64,000 bases of DNA from Sporosarcina sp. ACRSM (lineage in GTDB: Bacteria; Bacillota; Bacilli; Bacillales_A; Planococcaceae): contig NZ_JAKRNU010000009.1 in the NCBI RefSeq assembly GCF_022346545.1, forward strand, positions 124,001 to 188,000. The letters run 5' to 3'. Below are positions 7,990 through 16,696 of this stretch, piece after piece. The notes under the pieces were generated by a model. It worked only from the letters and a program-made list of their open reading frames with translations. It did no database searches and had not been told where the DNA came from. A program made the position numbers and the translations under genes. Each line of letters starts with the position of its first letter. Position 1 is the first letter of the stretch.

Positions 7990-9447
7990 TTATTCAGCAC
8001 CTTTTACTTCGATTTCTTGCACGACGATATCGTCCCAATCGTGACCAACTGTAATCCCTAAATACTTGGCGTCACTAGGATCGTCTAGTTCGGCTTGCGG
8101 GTACTTTTTGAACCACCAATATTTCGCCAATACATAGTACACGAGTGCCCCTACGAAAAAGCCCACCAATGAAGAATACGTTGAGAACATATTTGCTAAG
8201 ACACCGCCAATCACCCAAGCGATTAACCCCGCTAAGTTAAAGCCATTCGTATACTTATATTGGCCGTCTAACTCATACAGATCTTTTACATTCACACGAC
8301 GTTTACGGATTAAATAATAATCGGCGAATAATATTCCCACAATTGCTGTTAAAATGCCGCCAATGATTAATAGTGCATTGACTAAGACGCCAAATAAACT
8401 CCACGGCTGTGCTAAAACCCCAATAACCCCCGCGACGATAACCCCAGCCCAGAACGGCACTTTTGGTCCGCCAATGTTTGAGAAAATCGTTGCCGCAGGA
8501 ATAACGTTTGCCGACGTATTGGTCGACCATTGTGCTAGCACAATCATCAGCAATAAAATCCCTAACACAAATCCACTTGCACTTTGCTGCAAAGCATTTA
8601 TCGGATCAGCAGATGCCACGGCCATATAACACACTGCACCAATGGTTACGATAAATGTATTGGTAATCGGCATCACGATTAAAGAGCCAACTAACTGTGT
8701 TTTATTGCGCTTGAACCAATTGCGTTCATTTTTTGGCGCTTTAAAGAAACGTGATAGTGATGGCATATCTGCTGCTAACGTTGCCCAGAATCCCATGTTC
8801 GCCATAATCACGACCATAAATGCTGTAAAAGCTGCCACCCCTGTCGTCGGTGATTCCACCCAAGTCCACACATCTTTCCCTTGAGCCGTTGCATGATCGG
8901 CAAGCGTAACGTACATCCAGCACGATATTAAAATAATAATCGGCGCCGCTAAATCCGCAAAGCGCTCAATGGATTTAATGCCAAGCGATGTGTTAAATAA
9001 CTGTAATGCTGCAAAAACAAGGAAACATAAAAACCAATTATTAAAGCCGAATAATAAATTCAAAATCCCATTGATGGCCATTGCGCCAAAATAGGTATTA
9101 ATCCCGAACCAACAAGCAGCTGTCACCCCACGAACGAGCGATGGTAAATGCGTGCCAATTGTACCAAATGGGGCACGCATATAGACAGGGAAGGACAAGC
9201 CGTGCTCAATACCGATATCACCGATTAACGTCATAAATACGCCGATTAACACAGAACCTATCATTGTCGCTAAAATGACCATCGGCAATGGCAAACTCAT
9301 AATAGCTGATCCGCCAATTGCAAAGGCGGCTAAAACGATGGCCATTCCTACCCAAATCACAGCAAAACCAAATGTCCCGATATTTCTTTGTTGGTGTGTC
9401 ACTGGAAGTAAATCTGGTGATTTTAAATAATCCCCACCATTCGCCAT
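7990..9447 (-). CDS. NCS1-family nucleobase/hydantoin permease
   Basis: Cation-coupled permease of the NCS1 family (485 residues, about 12 membrane helices), the family of cytosine, uracil, allantoin and hydantoin transporters (CodB, PucI, Mhp1). The N-terminal stretch up to the first helix and the long hydrophobic repeats match the family's usual length. The start follows GGGAGAGG. It is the fifth gene of an operon encoding the complete reductive pyrimidine pathway, so uracil, thymine or dihydropyrimidine uptake is the natural inference. Allantoin or hydantoin cannot be excluded from sequence alone. Confidence 0.9.
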   Translation of the reverse strand: MANGGDYLKSPDLLPVTHQQRNIGTFGFAVIWVGMAIVLAAFAIGGSAIMSLPLPMVILATMIGSVLIGVFMTLIGDIGIEHGLSFPVYMRAPFGTIGTHLPSLVRGVTAACWFGINTYFGAMAINGILNLLFGFNNWFLCFLVFAALQLFNTSLGIKSIERFADLAAPIIILISCWMYVTLADHATAQGKDVWTWVESPTTGVAAFTAFMVVIMANMGFWATLAADMPSLSRFFKAPKNERNWFKRNKTQLVGSLIVMPITNTFIVTIGAVCYMAVASADPINALQQSASGFVLGILLLMIVLAQWSTNTSANVIPAATIFSNIGGPKVPFWAGVIVAGVIGVLAQPWSLFGVLVNALLIIGGILTAIVGILFADYYLIRKRRVNVKDLYELDGQYKYTNGFNLAGLIAWVIGGVLANMFSTYSSLVGFFVGALVYYVLAKYWWFKKYPQAELDDPSDAKYLGITVGHDWDDIVVQEIEVKGAE

Positions 9448-9502
9448 TCATGCCTCTCCCTTATAGTAGATTTCCAGTTGATCAACAAACAATTGACTTT
9501 TT

Positions 9503-10765
9503 TTATCGGGCAAAATTACTGATAAGTGATTGACGTTCGTTCCAGGTCATTGGCGCAATCGTAGACTTTCTTTCGACCATCGAAATCGCACCGTCTACTG
9601 GGCACACAATCGAGCATAAATTACAGCCTACACAATCTTGTTCACGCACCTTTAGCATCGGACGACCACTCTCTGTGTACAGGTCAATACATTGATGCGA
9701 CGTATCTTCACATGCAATATGGCATTTATTACAATTAATACAAACATCATTATTAATTTCAGCAACAATTTTGTAGTTTAAATCTAAGTCACCCCAATCA
9801 GAATAACGTTGGACCGACTGGCCGACTAGATCCATCACCGAGGCAATGCCCTTGTCATCCAGATAATTAGTAAGTCCATCAATCATGTCTTCGACAATAC
9901 TAAATCCGTGGTGCATCGCTGCTGTACAAACCTGTACCCCCGTTGCACCCATCAGCATAAATTCCGCAGCATCCTGCCAATTTGAAATCCCACCAATGCC
10001 CGAAATGGGTACATTGACGAAAGTATTTCGCGCACATTCTGCGACCATATTTAATGCAATCGGCTTGACAGCAGGCCCACAATATCCGCCATGTGACCCC
10101 TTCCCACCAACATGCGGCACCGTATTCCATGTATCTAGATCGACACCCGCTAAGCTGTTAATCGTATTAATCATACTAACGGCATCTGCCCCGCCTCGCA
10201 CCGCCGCTTCTGCCGTCATCGTAATATCTGTAATGTTTGGTGTGAGCTTGACGATAACAGGTGTACGTGCAACTTCCTTCACCCAGTACGTTTGCTTTTC
10301 AACCAATTCAGGGACTTGACCAGAGGCAGCTCCCATTCCTCGTTCTGCCATCCCATGTGGACAACCAAAATTAAGCTCAAGACCATCAACCCCCACAGCT
10401 TCTACTTTTTTGACAATCTCATGCCACTTTTCCTGCTGTGGCTCTACCATTAACGAAGCGATAATGGCATGGCTCGGAAACTTTTTTTTCGTTTCAAGAA
10501 TTTCCTGTAAATTAACCTCTAACGGTCGATCCGTAATGAGCTCAATATTATTAAAGCCCGCCACTCTCTGTCCATTAAAGCTGACAGCTGCAAAGCGTGA
10601 GGTAACATTTAAAATGGGCTCGCCCAAAGTTTTCCAAACCGCGCCACCCCAGCCGGCTTCAAATGCACGTTGCACTTGATAGCCCGAATTCGTCGGTGGT
10701 GCCGACGCTAACCAAAATGGATTCGGTGATTTAATCCCCGCTAAATCAATTCGTAAGTCCGCCAT
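9503..10765 (-). CDS. preA: NAD-dependent dihydropyrimidine dehydrogenase subunit PreA
   Basis: Catalytic subunit reducing uracil and thymine to their 5,6-dihydro forms. It has an N-terminal FMN-binding dihydroorotate-dehydrogenase-like TIM barrel (about 1-320), including the GLELNFGCPHG segment and the GKGSHGGYCGPA substrate loop. The C-terminus holds two [4Fe-4S] motifs, CINCNKCHIAC and CVGCNLCSIVC. The length of 420 matches E. coli PreA. The start follows AGGGGGG. It lies immediately downstream of preT (12 bases), with which it forms the two-subunit enzyme. Confidence 0.95.
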   Translation of the reverse strand: MADLRIDLAGIKSPNPFWLASAPPTNSGYQVQRAFEAGWGGAVWKTLGEPILNVTSRFAAVSFNGQRVAGFNNIELITDRPLEVNLQEILETKKKFPSHAIIASLMVEPQQEKWHEIVKKVEAVGVDGLELNFGCPHGMAERGMGAASGQVPELVEKQTYWVKEVARTPVIVKLTPNITDITMTAEAAVRGGADAVSMINTINSLAGVDLDTWNTVPHVGGKGSHGGYCGPAVKPIALNMVAECARNTFVNVPISGIGGISNWQDAAEFMLMGATGVQVCTAAMHHGFSIVEDMIDGLTNYLDDKGIASVMDLVGQSVQRYSDWGDLDLNYKIVAEINNDVCINCNKCHIACEDTSHQCIDLYTESGRPMLKVREQDCVGCNLCSIVCPVDGAISMVERKSTIAPMTWNERQSLISNFAR

Positions 10766-10777
10766 GCTACATCCCCC

Positions 10778-12121
10778 CTATGCAATCTCGCTCGTTTTTT
10801 TAAAACGCTCATGAATGATGTAAGCAACATCTTTACCTTGTTGTGCAGCTGTTACCACCATTGCTTCCCCTTGGCCATTGCCGAACACGACATCTCCACA
10901 GGCAAACACTTTGTCATTCGATGTTTGCATAGTCGTTTCGTCAATGTCTACTACTCCGTTCGTATGCTGTAATCCAAACGCTTCAATGAGCGAGACAAAA
11001 CGCGTTTGTCCAATTGCTTTAATGACCGCGTCCACCTCTAGTACAAACTCAGATCCCTCGATTACTTCCGGTCGTTGCCTGCCGTCTGCACCCGCCTCTC
11101 CAAGCTTCATCTTGACGCACTCAAGTCCCACTACTTTCCCTGCCTCATCCCCGATAATTTGTTTCGGCGCTGTCAGCCACTTAAATCCAACGCTATCCTG
11201 CTTGGCAAATTCATATTCAAATTGGTAAGCAGTCATCTCTTTTTCTGTTCTTCGATAAAGAATGTCCACTTGCTCTGCGCCTAGTCGCACAGCACATGTT
11301 GCACCATCGATGGCTGTGTTACCAGCACCAATAACCGCAACACGTTTACCGACTAAGTCCTCCGTCAGTGCACCCACTTTTGTGTGCTTGACAAACTCAA
11401 TGGCATCATGAACGCCAGCTAGTTCCTCACCTTGAATGCCAAGATTAGGCACGGACCCCATACCAACCGCTAAAATAACGCTGTCATATTGCGCTAAAAT
11501 TTCCTCGGCAGAAATATCCACGCCTACTGTTGTGTTTGTTTGAATGTCCACACCAAGCTTTACAACTTGCGCCACTTCCCAATCCACTACATCATTCGGT
11601 AATCGGAATGACACGATACCGTAGTTGCCCAAGCCCCCCGCCTTTGCTTCTGCTTCAAAAATTGTGACATGATAGCCGAAGCGACTAAGCTCACGCGCCG
11701 CCGATAAACCAGCGGGACCAGCGCCAACAATCGCTACCTTTTGTCCATTTGTTTGCCCTTTTTTAAATAGCTCGATATCTGATTCCATCGCCCAATCTGT
11801 TGCATAACGTTGCAAGTGTCCGATTTTAATAGGCTTTGTCGAGGAATTTAACACACATGCCCCTTCACATAATTCCTCGGTCGGGCATACTCGCGCACAG
11901 CTTGCACCAATCGGATTGGCCTCCATAATTGTCATGGCCGAACCTTTCATATTATTGGAAGCTATCTTTTTAATGAAATTCGGAATTGGAATACTTGTTG
12001 GACAAGCTGTAATGCAAGGTGCGTCATAGCAGTACAGACAGCGATTCGCCTCTTCTAGTGCTTCATTTTTTGTCATCCTGCTCGTCATTTCCACAAAATT
12101 CCGTTCGAGTTGCGAAGTCAT
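10778..12121 (-). CDS. preT: Dihydropyrimidine dehydrogenase subunit PreT
   Basis: NAD(P)H-oxidising, FAD- and [4Fe-4S]-containing partner of PreA. The N-terminus has the cysteine-rich CLYCYDAPC and CPTEELCEGAC motifs, followed by an FAD Rossmann motif VGAGPAGLSAARE and an NAD-binding motif IGAGNTAIDGA. I place the start at ATG 12121, behind GAGGGGG, giving 447 residues. The longer open frame to 12208 would overlap the dihydropyrimidinase gene by 59 bases and add an unconserved-looking basic extension. Confidence 0.93.
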   Translation of the reverse strand: MTSQLERNFVEMTSRMTKNEALEEANRCLYCYDAPCITACPTSIPIPNFIKKIASNNMKGSAMTIMEANPIGASCARVCPTEELCEGACVLNSSTKPIKIGHLQRYATDWAMESDIELFKKGQTNGQKVAIVGAGPAGLSAARELSRFGYHVTIFEAEAKAGGLGNYGIVSFRLPNDVVDWEVAQVVKLGVDIQTNTTVGVDISAEEILAQYDSVILAVGMGSVPNLGIQGEELAGVHDAIEFVKHTKVGALTEDLVGKRVAVIGAGNTAIDGATCAVRLGAEQVDILYRRTEKEMTAYQFEYEFAKQDSVGFKWLTAPKQIIGDEAGKVVGLECVKMKLGEAGADGRQRPEVIEGSEFVLEVDAVIKAIGQTRFVSLIEAFGLQHTNGVVDIDETTMQTSNDKVFACGDVVFGNGQGEAMVVTAAQQGKDVAYIIHERFKKTSEIA

Positions 12122-12149
12122 TGAAACATTCCCCCTCATGGATTGATGT

Positions 12150-13553
12150 TTAGACGTTGATTGTTTGCGCAGTCGTCGGCTGTAGTGCACGCTTGATGTA
12201 TCGGCCACTGCCTAGTGCCCCTACAAATTGTTTGTTTTTAATGACGTATTCACCACGCACAAGTACACTGATAGGTTCGCCTGTTACTTCCCAGCCCTCA
12301 TACGGGTTGTAGTCGACATTCATATGATGGGTGTTCGCTGAAATTTCACGTTTTACCGTAGGATCAAAAATGACGATATCCGCGTCAGAACCAATCGCAA
12401 TCGTTCCTTTCTGTGGATATAAACCGAAAATTTTTGCGGCACTTGTCGAAATCATATCGACGAAGTCATGGATGGAAATTCGCCCTTTCGCCACACCTTC
12501 AGAAAATAAAATGCTAAAACGATCTTCGATAAACGGTCCACCATTTGGAATTTTAGAAAAGTCATGTAACCCTAATTGCTTTTTCCCATTAAAGCTAAAT
12601 GAACATTGGTCCGAGCCAATCGTTTGCAATTGCTTGGATTTTAGCGCATTCCACAAATGCTCTTGATGATATTTCGGGCGAAGCGGTGGTGACCAAACAT
12701 ATTTCGCCCCCTCGAAGCCAGGCTGTGCTAACGCTGACTGATCGAGCGTTAGATAGGGTGGACATGTTTCCCCATACACGTCATAGCCCTTTTCTCGCGC
12801 TGCGATAATTTCATCTAACGCCTCTTTACACGTTACATGTACAACATAAAGCTTGGCACCTGCGATATGTGCTAGTTCAATAGCCCGTTTCGTCGCCTCG
12901 CCTTCTAATTCGGTGGGACGCGTCAGTGCATGATAGATGGGCGCCGTCTGACCAGCTTGCTTCGCCTCCTCTACTAATTCGTCGATAACTGAGCCATTTT
13001 CACAGTGGACCATGACAACTGCGCCCATGTCTTTTGCGATTTTAAAGGCTTTGAACAGCGTACGGTCTGTCGCTTGAAATTCTTTTGCGTAAGCCATGAA
13101 CACCTTGACAGATGTAATCCCTTCCTGCTCTAGTAACAACGGCAACTCGGCTTCTGTTTCAGGCGTTAAATCACTAATCATTAAATGGAAACCGTAGTCA
13201 ATGGCTGATTGACCCTTTGCTTTTACATGCCACTTTTCCACAGCCGTCGCAAGTTTTTCTTCACCCGCAGATAAGCAAAAATCTAAAATGGTCGTCGTCC
13301 CACCGAAGGCAGCCGCAATTGTACCCGACTTCCAATCATCATCTGTCACCGTGTTGTTAAACGGCATATCCAAATGCGTATGCGGATCAATTCCCCCAGG
13401 CATTACGTATTTACCCCTTGCATCTACAATTTCCGCTCCGTCAGCTGATAAATTTTCTCCAATTTGTACAATTTTACCGTTCTCTATTAAAATATCTGCC
13501 TCATACATATCTGAAGCTGTCGCAATGAGTCCACCTGTAATCACTTTTTTCAT
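12150..13553 (-). CDS. hydA: Dihydropyrimidinase (D-hydantoinase)
   Basis: Zinc amidohydrolase opening dihydrouracil or dihydrothymine to N-carbamoyl-beta-amino acids, with activity on hydantoins usual for the family. Metal-site motifs are in place: DPHTHLDMPF, the carboxylated-lysine segment VKVFMAYA, HCENG, VVHVT and GSDQCSF. The start ATG at 13553 follows GGGTGAGGG, giving 467 residues; an in-frame TTG 18 bases upstream is unlikely. It lies between the structured repeat (copy 3) and preT, 28 bases from the latter. Confidence 0.94.
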   Translation of the reverse strand: MKKVITGGLIATASDMYEADILIENGKIVQIGENLSADGAEIVDARGKYVMPGGIDPHTHLDMPFNNTVTDDDWKSGTIAAAFGGTTTILDFCLSAGEEKLATAVEKWHVKAKGQSAIDYGFHLMISDLTPETEAELPLLLEQEGITSVKVFMAYAKEFQATDRTLFKAFKIAKDMGAVVMVHCENGSVIDELVEEAKQAGQTAPIYHALTRPTELEGEATKRAIELAHIAGAKLYVVHVTCKEALDEIIAAREKGYDVYGETCPPYLTLDQSALAQPGFEGAKYVWSPPLRPKYHQEHLWNALKSKQLQTIGSDQCSFSFNGKKQLGLHDFSKIPNGGPFIEDRFSILFSEGVAKGRISIHDFVDMISTSAAKIFGLYPQKGTIAIGSDADIVIFDPTVKREISANTHHMNVDYNPYEGWEVTGEPISVLVRGEYVIKNKQFVGALGSGRYIKRALQPTTAQTINV

Positions 13554-13583
13554 GCTACCCTCACCCTTCAATTAATGAATAAT

Positions 13584-13775
13584 CAATTACGCCTCGGCGT
13601 AATTGCGTCCAGATTTTGAATTGAGCAAAGCTCAATTAACTCCCTTCAAAATCTGTGACATCCGCCGGAGGCTTAACTTGAATCAGCAGGGAGTTTGGAC
13701 TCCTCTGATTGAAATGCCTTCTGGCATTCATCCCGCCACTTATAGAAGTGAGGGACTTCTGCTGAATCAAGTTAA
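13584..13775. repeat. Structured intergenic repeat, short form (copy 3)
   Basis: About 192 bp. The left palindrome CAATTACGCC/GGCGTAATTG is followed by CAGATTTTGAA and TTCAAAATCTG around an inner stem AATTGAGC/GCTCAATT. The central module of the long form is absent. A right submodule is bracketed by TTAACTTGA and its inverse TCAAGTTAA, and contains GGAGT/ACTCC, ATGCC/GGCAT and CCACTT/AAGTG hairpins. It separates two genes of the pyrimidine operon and would be transcribed with them. Confidence 0.85.
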
Positions 13776-13841
13776 ATGTATCAACTACTTTTAGTGATGA
13801 ACCAATAGGCTAGCGAATGATCGTATTTTAGCCCGCACTTA

Positions 13842-15089
13842 TCATGAGTTAAGTGTTTGTTTTTTGCCCACGCTGAATTTCGTTTGCAGTGTCAACACGG
13901 TTTCCAGTAGCACGTCTGCTCCCTTTACACAGTCCTCAAATGTCGTTTCTTCCTCCTCACAATGACTTTTCCCGTTCATACTTGGTACAAAAATCATTGC
14001 TGAGGGGATGAGGCTCGCGATATACTGGGCATCGTGCCCCGCTCCGCTGAACATCCGATGGAAGGAATAACCCAATTTATGACAGGATTGTTCCACTTCA
14101 TTGCAAATGGCTGTATCAAAAAATACCGTATCCCTCCCCCACAGCTTAACCGGACGAATGTAGCAACCGTTTTTCTCTAAAGCTAAGCCTGTCAATACTT
14201 TCTCTACTTTGCGCATCACCGCTGGATTTTGATGACGCGAATCGATAGTAAATACTACTTCATGCGGGATGACGGTATGAATATTAGGTGTCACGTGCAT
14301 ACGCCCAAATGTGAACACAAGCTCTTCGTCGATTTCGCCTAACTCCTCATGTAAAGACGAAATGATACGAGACGCTTCAATCATAGGATCTTTGCGCATC
14401 GACATCGGCGTTGTGCCAGCGTGATTGGATTCGCCTGTCACGGTAATTTCATAACACACCATACCTAAAACACCTTCTACCACACCAATTTCACGTTGCT
14501 TTGCTTCTAAAACCGGTCCTTGTTCAATATGCAACTCAATATAAGCAAGAGCTTCCGTTAAACGATTTCCTTGCTTCCCCTCATAGCCACTTGCCTGCAA
14601 TGCTTCTTGAAAGGATGTACCATTTTTATCGACAGACTGTAGCATTTTTTCTTTACTGAATTTGGAAGCAATGACACCAGAACTCATCATTGCCGGATCG
14701 AAACGCGCACCTTCTTCATTCGTAAAATTCACAAGCATTAATGGGATTTCGAGCTCAATGTCATTTTCCTTTAACGTCTGTATCGCCTCTATTGCTGTTA
14801 AAATGCCTAAGACACCATCAAACCTGCCACCCTTTTCAACCGAATCTAAATGGGATCCCAGTACGATTGGTGGGCAATCTTTTTTTCCTGGTAGAGTCGC
14901 ATAGATATTTGCCATATCATCTATTTGAATATCCATGCCCAACTCTTTACAAATTGTGCAAAAATAATCTCTCGCTAACACATCCTCTTTCGAAAGGGAC
15001 AAACGGGTTACGCCTCCATTGGTAGTTGCACCAAATTGACTAAATTGTTCAATTAAACTCTGCAATCGATTACGATTACATTTATACAT
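13842..15089 (-). CDS. Beta-ureidopropionase / N-carbamoyl-L-amino acid hydrolase
   Basis: Binuclear-metal hydrolase of the M20/HyuC-AmaB family, expected to cleave N-carbamoyl-beta-alanine or N-carbamoyl-beta-aminoisobutyrate to the amino acid, CO2 and ammonia. Metal and substrate motifs are GSHLDSVEKGGRFDG, FTNEEGARF, HIEQGPVLE and GAGHDAQYIA. Its 415 residues are family-typical. The start ATG 15089 is preceded by AGAGAGG at eight bases. It is the first gene of the pyrimidine operon and supplies the third step of the reductive pathway. Allantoate hydrolase is the main alternative but is less likely here. Confidence 0.88.
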   Translation of the reverse strand: MYKCNRNRLQSLIEQFSQFGATTNGGVTRLSLSKEDVLARDYFCTICKELGMDIQIDDMANIYATLPGKKDCPPIVLGSHLDSVEKGGRFDGVLGILTAIEAIQTLKENDIELEIPLMLVNFTNEEGARFDPAMMSSGVIASKFSKEKMLQSVDKNGTSFQEALQASGYEGKQGNRLTEALAYIELHIEQGPVLEAKQREIGVVEGVLGMVCYEITVTGESNHAGTTPMSMRKDPMIEASRIISSLHEELGEIDEELVFTFGRMHVTPNIHTVIPHEVVFTIDSRHQNPAVMRKVEKVLTGLALEKNGCYIRPVKLWGRDTVFFDTAICNEVEQSCHKLGYSFHRMFSGAGHDAQYIASLIPSAMIFVPSMNGKSHCEEEETTFEDCVKGADVLLETVLTLQTKFSVGKKQTLNS

Positions 15090-15502
15090 ATGCAAGTCCT
15101 CTCTTTCACAGTTATTAAAAATAATACTATTACGAATATCCTAAAATTATAAACGTGTTAACGCATTAATAATTATGCATAATAGGAGGAAGTTATGAAC
15201 ACACACTAACCGCCAACAATTACGAGCAAATTTTAATGCTCCTCTATAAAACCTTGGATTGCAGGTCATCTGTACATTCAATGGACAAAGTTCTGTGTCC
15301 ATTCCCACTATTCAGCAGGACAAGTCTGACAAAATACAACAACAGGCAAGCCCTGGTTATGTGGAAAAACATGTTATTTGCTGTGAAGTGAATAATTTAA
15401 TCAGTATTATGGGAGGTTTGTTTGTTTTCCCCCGCAGCACGTCTTCAATAAATTCAATATGGACTTGGCACTTTTGTTTTGCTTTGTAAAAAATGGATTT
15501 AT
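15090..15502. other. Promoter-side region of the pyrimidine operon with no convincing gene
   Basis: AT-rich DNA upstream of the pyrimidine operon. On the minus strand a TATAAT (about 15148-15153) is visible but no good -35, so an activator may be needed. On the plus strand a textbook AGGAGGAAGTT is followed by ATG and stops after four codons (about 15183-15209). The open frame at 15259-15489 has no recognisable protein character. This may be a decayed gene, but I cannot identify it. Confidence 0.4.
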
Positions 15503-15545
15503 AAAGGCCGCACCCCACATTTTAAATGTAGGGTGCGGCCTTTTG
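15503..15545. terminator. Strong intrinsic terminator
   Basis: AAGGCCGCACCC pairs with GGGTGCGGCCTT through an inner ACATTT/AAATGT stem and ends in TTTT. The gene it once served is not evident. It separates the decayed region from the duplicated gene end. Confidence 0.85.
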
Positions 15546-15565
15546 TTCGTTCACAATATTGCTTA

Positions 15566-15657
15566 ACGGTACTGAAACAATTACTCTCTCCAAACTGTAA
15601 AACACAAGAATCGCTTCCCGTGAATAAAAGGATTTCCATCGAGCTTGTCTAAAAGTG
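15566..15657 (+). pseudogene. Orphan 3' fragment of the 6891 gene
   Basis: This stretch reads like the last 29 codons of the small gene at 6891-7316, including its stop codon, with scattered substitutions (for example KQLLSPNCKTQES against KQLLSRNCKIQET). There is no start or upstream portion. Together with the following terminator it forms a direct repeat of 7230-7365, lying 8.3 kb away on the other side of the pyrimidine operon. Confidence 0.85.
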
Positions 15658-15700
15658 AAAAAAGGTTCCTGCGGCTTGATCGCCGAAAGGAACCTTTTTT
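15658..15700 (+). terminator. Diverged copy of the 6891-gene terminator
   Basis: AAAAAAGGTTCC pairs with GGAACCTTTTTT, matching the hairpin at 7322-7365 with a few loop changes. It is directly followed by the repeat-end motif GAATCAAGTTAAA at 15717-15729. Confidence 0.85.
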
Positions 15701-15724
15701 GCGTACGGAACACATTGAATCAAG

Positions 15725-16696
15725 TTAAACGAGATGACACGCAACAAAATGTTCTGGTTCGATTTCCCGGAATTCCGGAACTTCTGCGCGGCAGATGTCC
15801 GTTGCGAATGGACAGCGGGTGTGGAATTTGCATCCTTTTGGCGGATCAGCCGGATTGGGGATGTCCCCTTTCAAGATGATCCGCTCCCGTTTCAATGTCG
15901 GATCCGGGATGGGAACCGCAGAGAGCAATGCTTTTGTGTAAGGATGGAGCGGATTGCTATAGAGATCGTCGCGGCTTGCCAATTCCATCATAGTCCCTAG
16001 GTAGAGGACACCGATTCTGGAACAGAGATGCTCCACTACGCTTAAGTCATGCGAGATGAATAGAAATGTAATCTGTTTTTCTTTTTGCAGTTTGCTGAAC
16101 AAGTTAATGATCTGTGCTTGGATGGAAACGTCCAATGCGGAAACAGGTTCATCGGCAACGATGAAGTCGGGTTGTAAAATGATGGCCCGCGCAATGCCGA
16201 TCCGCTGCCGCTGCCCGCCGCTGAACTCATGTGGAAAGCGATCGATATGATGCGTTGCAAGCCCACAGATTTCCAATACTTCAAGCACTTTTTGCCGTAC
16301 TTCGCTTTTACTGCATAAGCCATGATCGAGAAGGGCCTCCCCGATTGCATCACCGATTCGAATGCGGGGATTGAGCGAACTATAAGGATCCTGGAAGATG
16401 AATTGGATTTTCGGTCGCAAGGTTCTCATTTCATCTTTTGACAGACCATGTAGGTTTTGCCCGTTGTATAGCACTTCCCCTGATGTGATAGAAGAAAGGC
16501 GCAACACACTTTTTCCGATTGTACTTTTCCCGCTACCGGATTCTCCTACCAATCCAAATGTTTCACCTTGATGGATCGTAAAGCTGACGCCATCGACTGC
16601 TTTGACGACCGATGGATTACGCTTGAAAATATTTGCGGACTCTCCGTAGTATTTCTTTAAATTTTTGACCTCGATTAAAGGCAATGCCCCACTCAT
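15725..16696 (-). CDS. Peptide ABC transporter ATP-binding protein, OppF/DppF-type
   Basis: ATPase subunit of an oligopeptide/dipeptide-type importer, 323 residues. Walker A is GESGSGKST, the ABC signature is FSGGQRQR and Walker B is FIVADEP. The C-terminal oligopeptide_ABC extension has CxxRCP-type cysteines (CKFHTRCPFATDIC), typical of the family. The start ATG overlaps the OppD stop by 4 bases. The stop codon lies inside the repeat-end motif GAATCAAGTTAAA. It pairs with the OppD-like subunit to energise the permease. Confidence 0.93.
   Translation of the reverse strand: MSGALPLIEVKNLKKYYGESANIFKRNPSVVKAVDGVSFTIHQGETFGLVGESGSGKSTIGKSVLRLSSITSGEVLYNGQNLHGLSKDEMRTLRPKIQFIFQDPYSSLNPRIRIGDAIGEALLDHGLCSKSEVRQKVLEVLEICGLATHHIDRFPHEFSGGQRQRIGIARAIILQPDFIVADEPVSALDVSIQAQIINLFSKLQKEKQITFLFISHDLSVVEHLCSRIGVLYLGTMMELASRDDLYSNPLHPYTKALLSAVPIPDPTLKRERIILKGDIPNPADPPKGCKFHTRCPFATDICRAEVPEFREIEPEHFVACHLV

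Noticed and set aside
9318..9533. Small plus-strand frames opposite the permease, preA and preT genes
   Set aside because: They are antisense shadows of well-supported genes, without ribosome sites.
15259..15489. 76-codon plus-strand frame in the pyrimidine operon upstream region
   Set aside because: No ribosome site, composition unlike a protein, no recognisable motif.
15474..15490. Sigma-54-like promoter TTGGCAC...TTGC
   Set aside because: The GG and GC elements are 12 bases apart instead of 10, a spacing not tolerated by sigma-54, and no gene follows.
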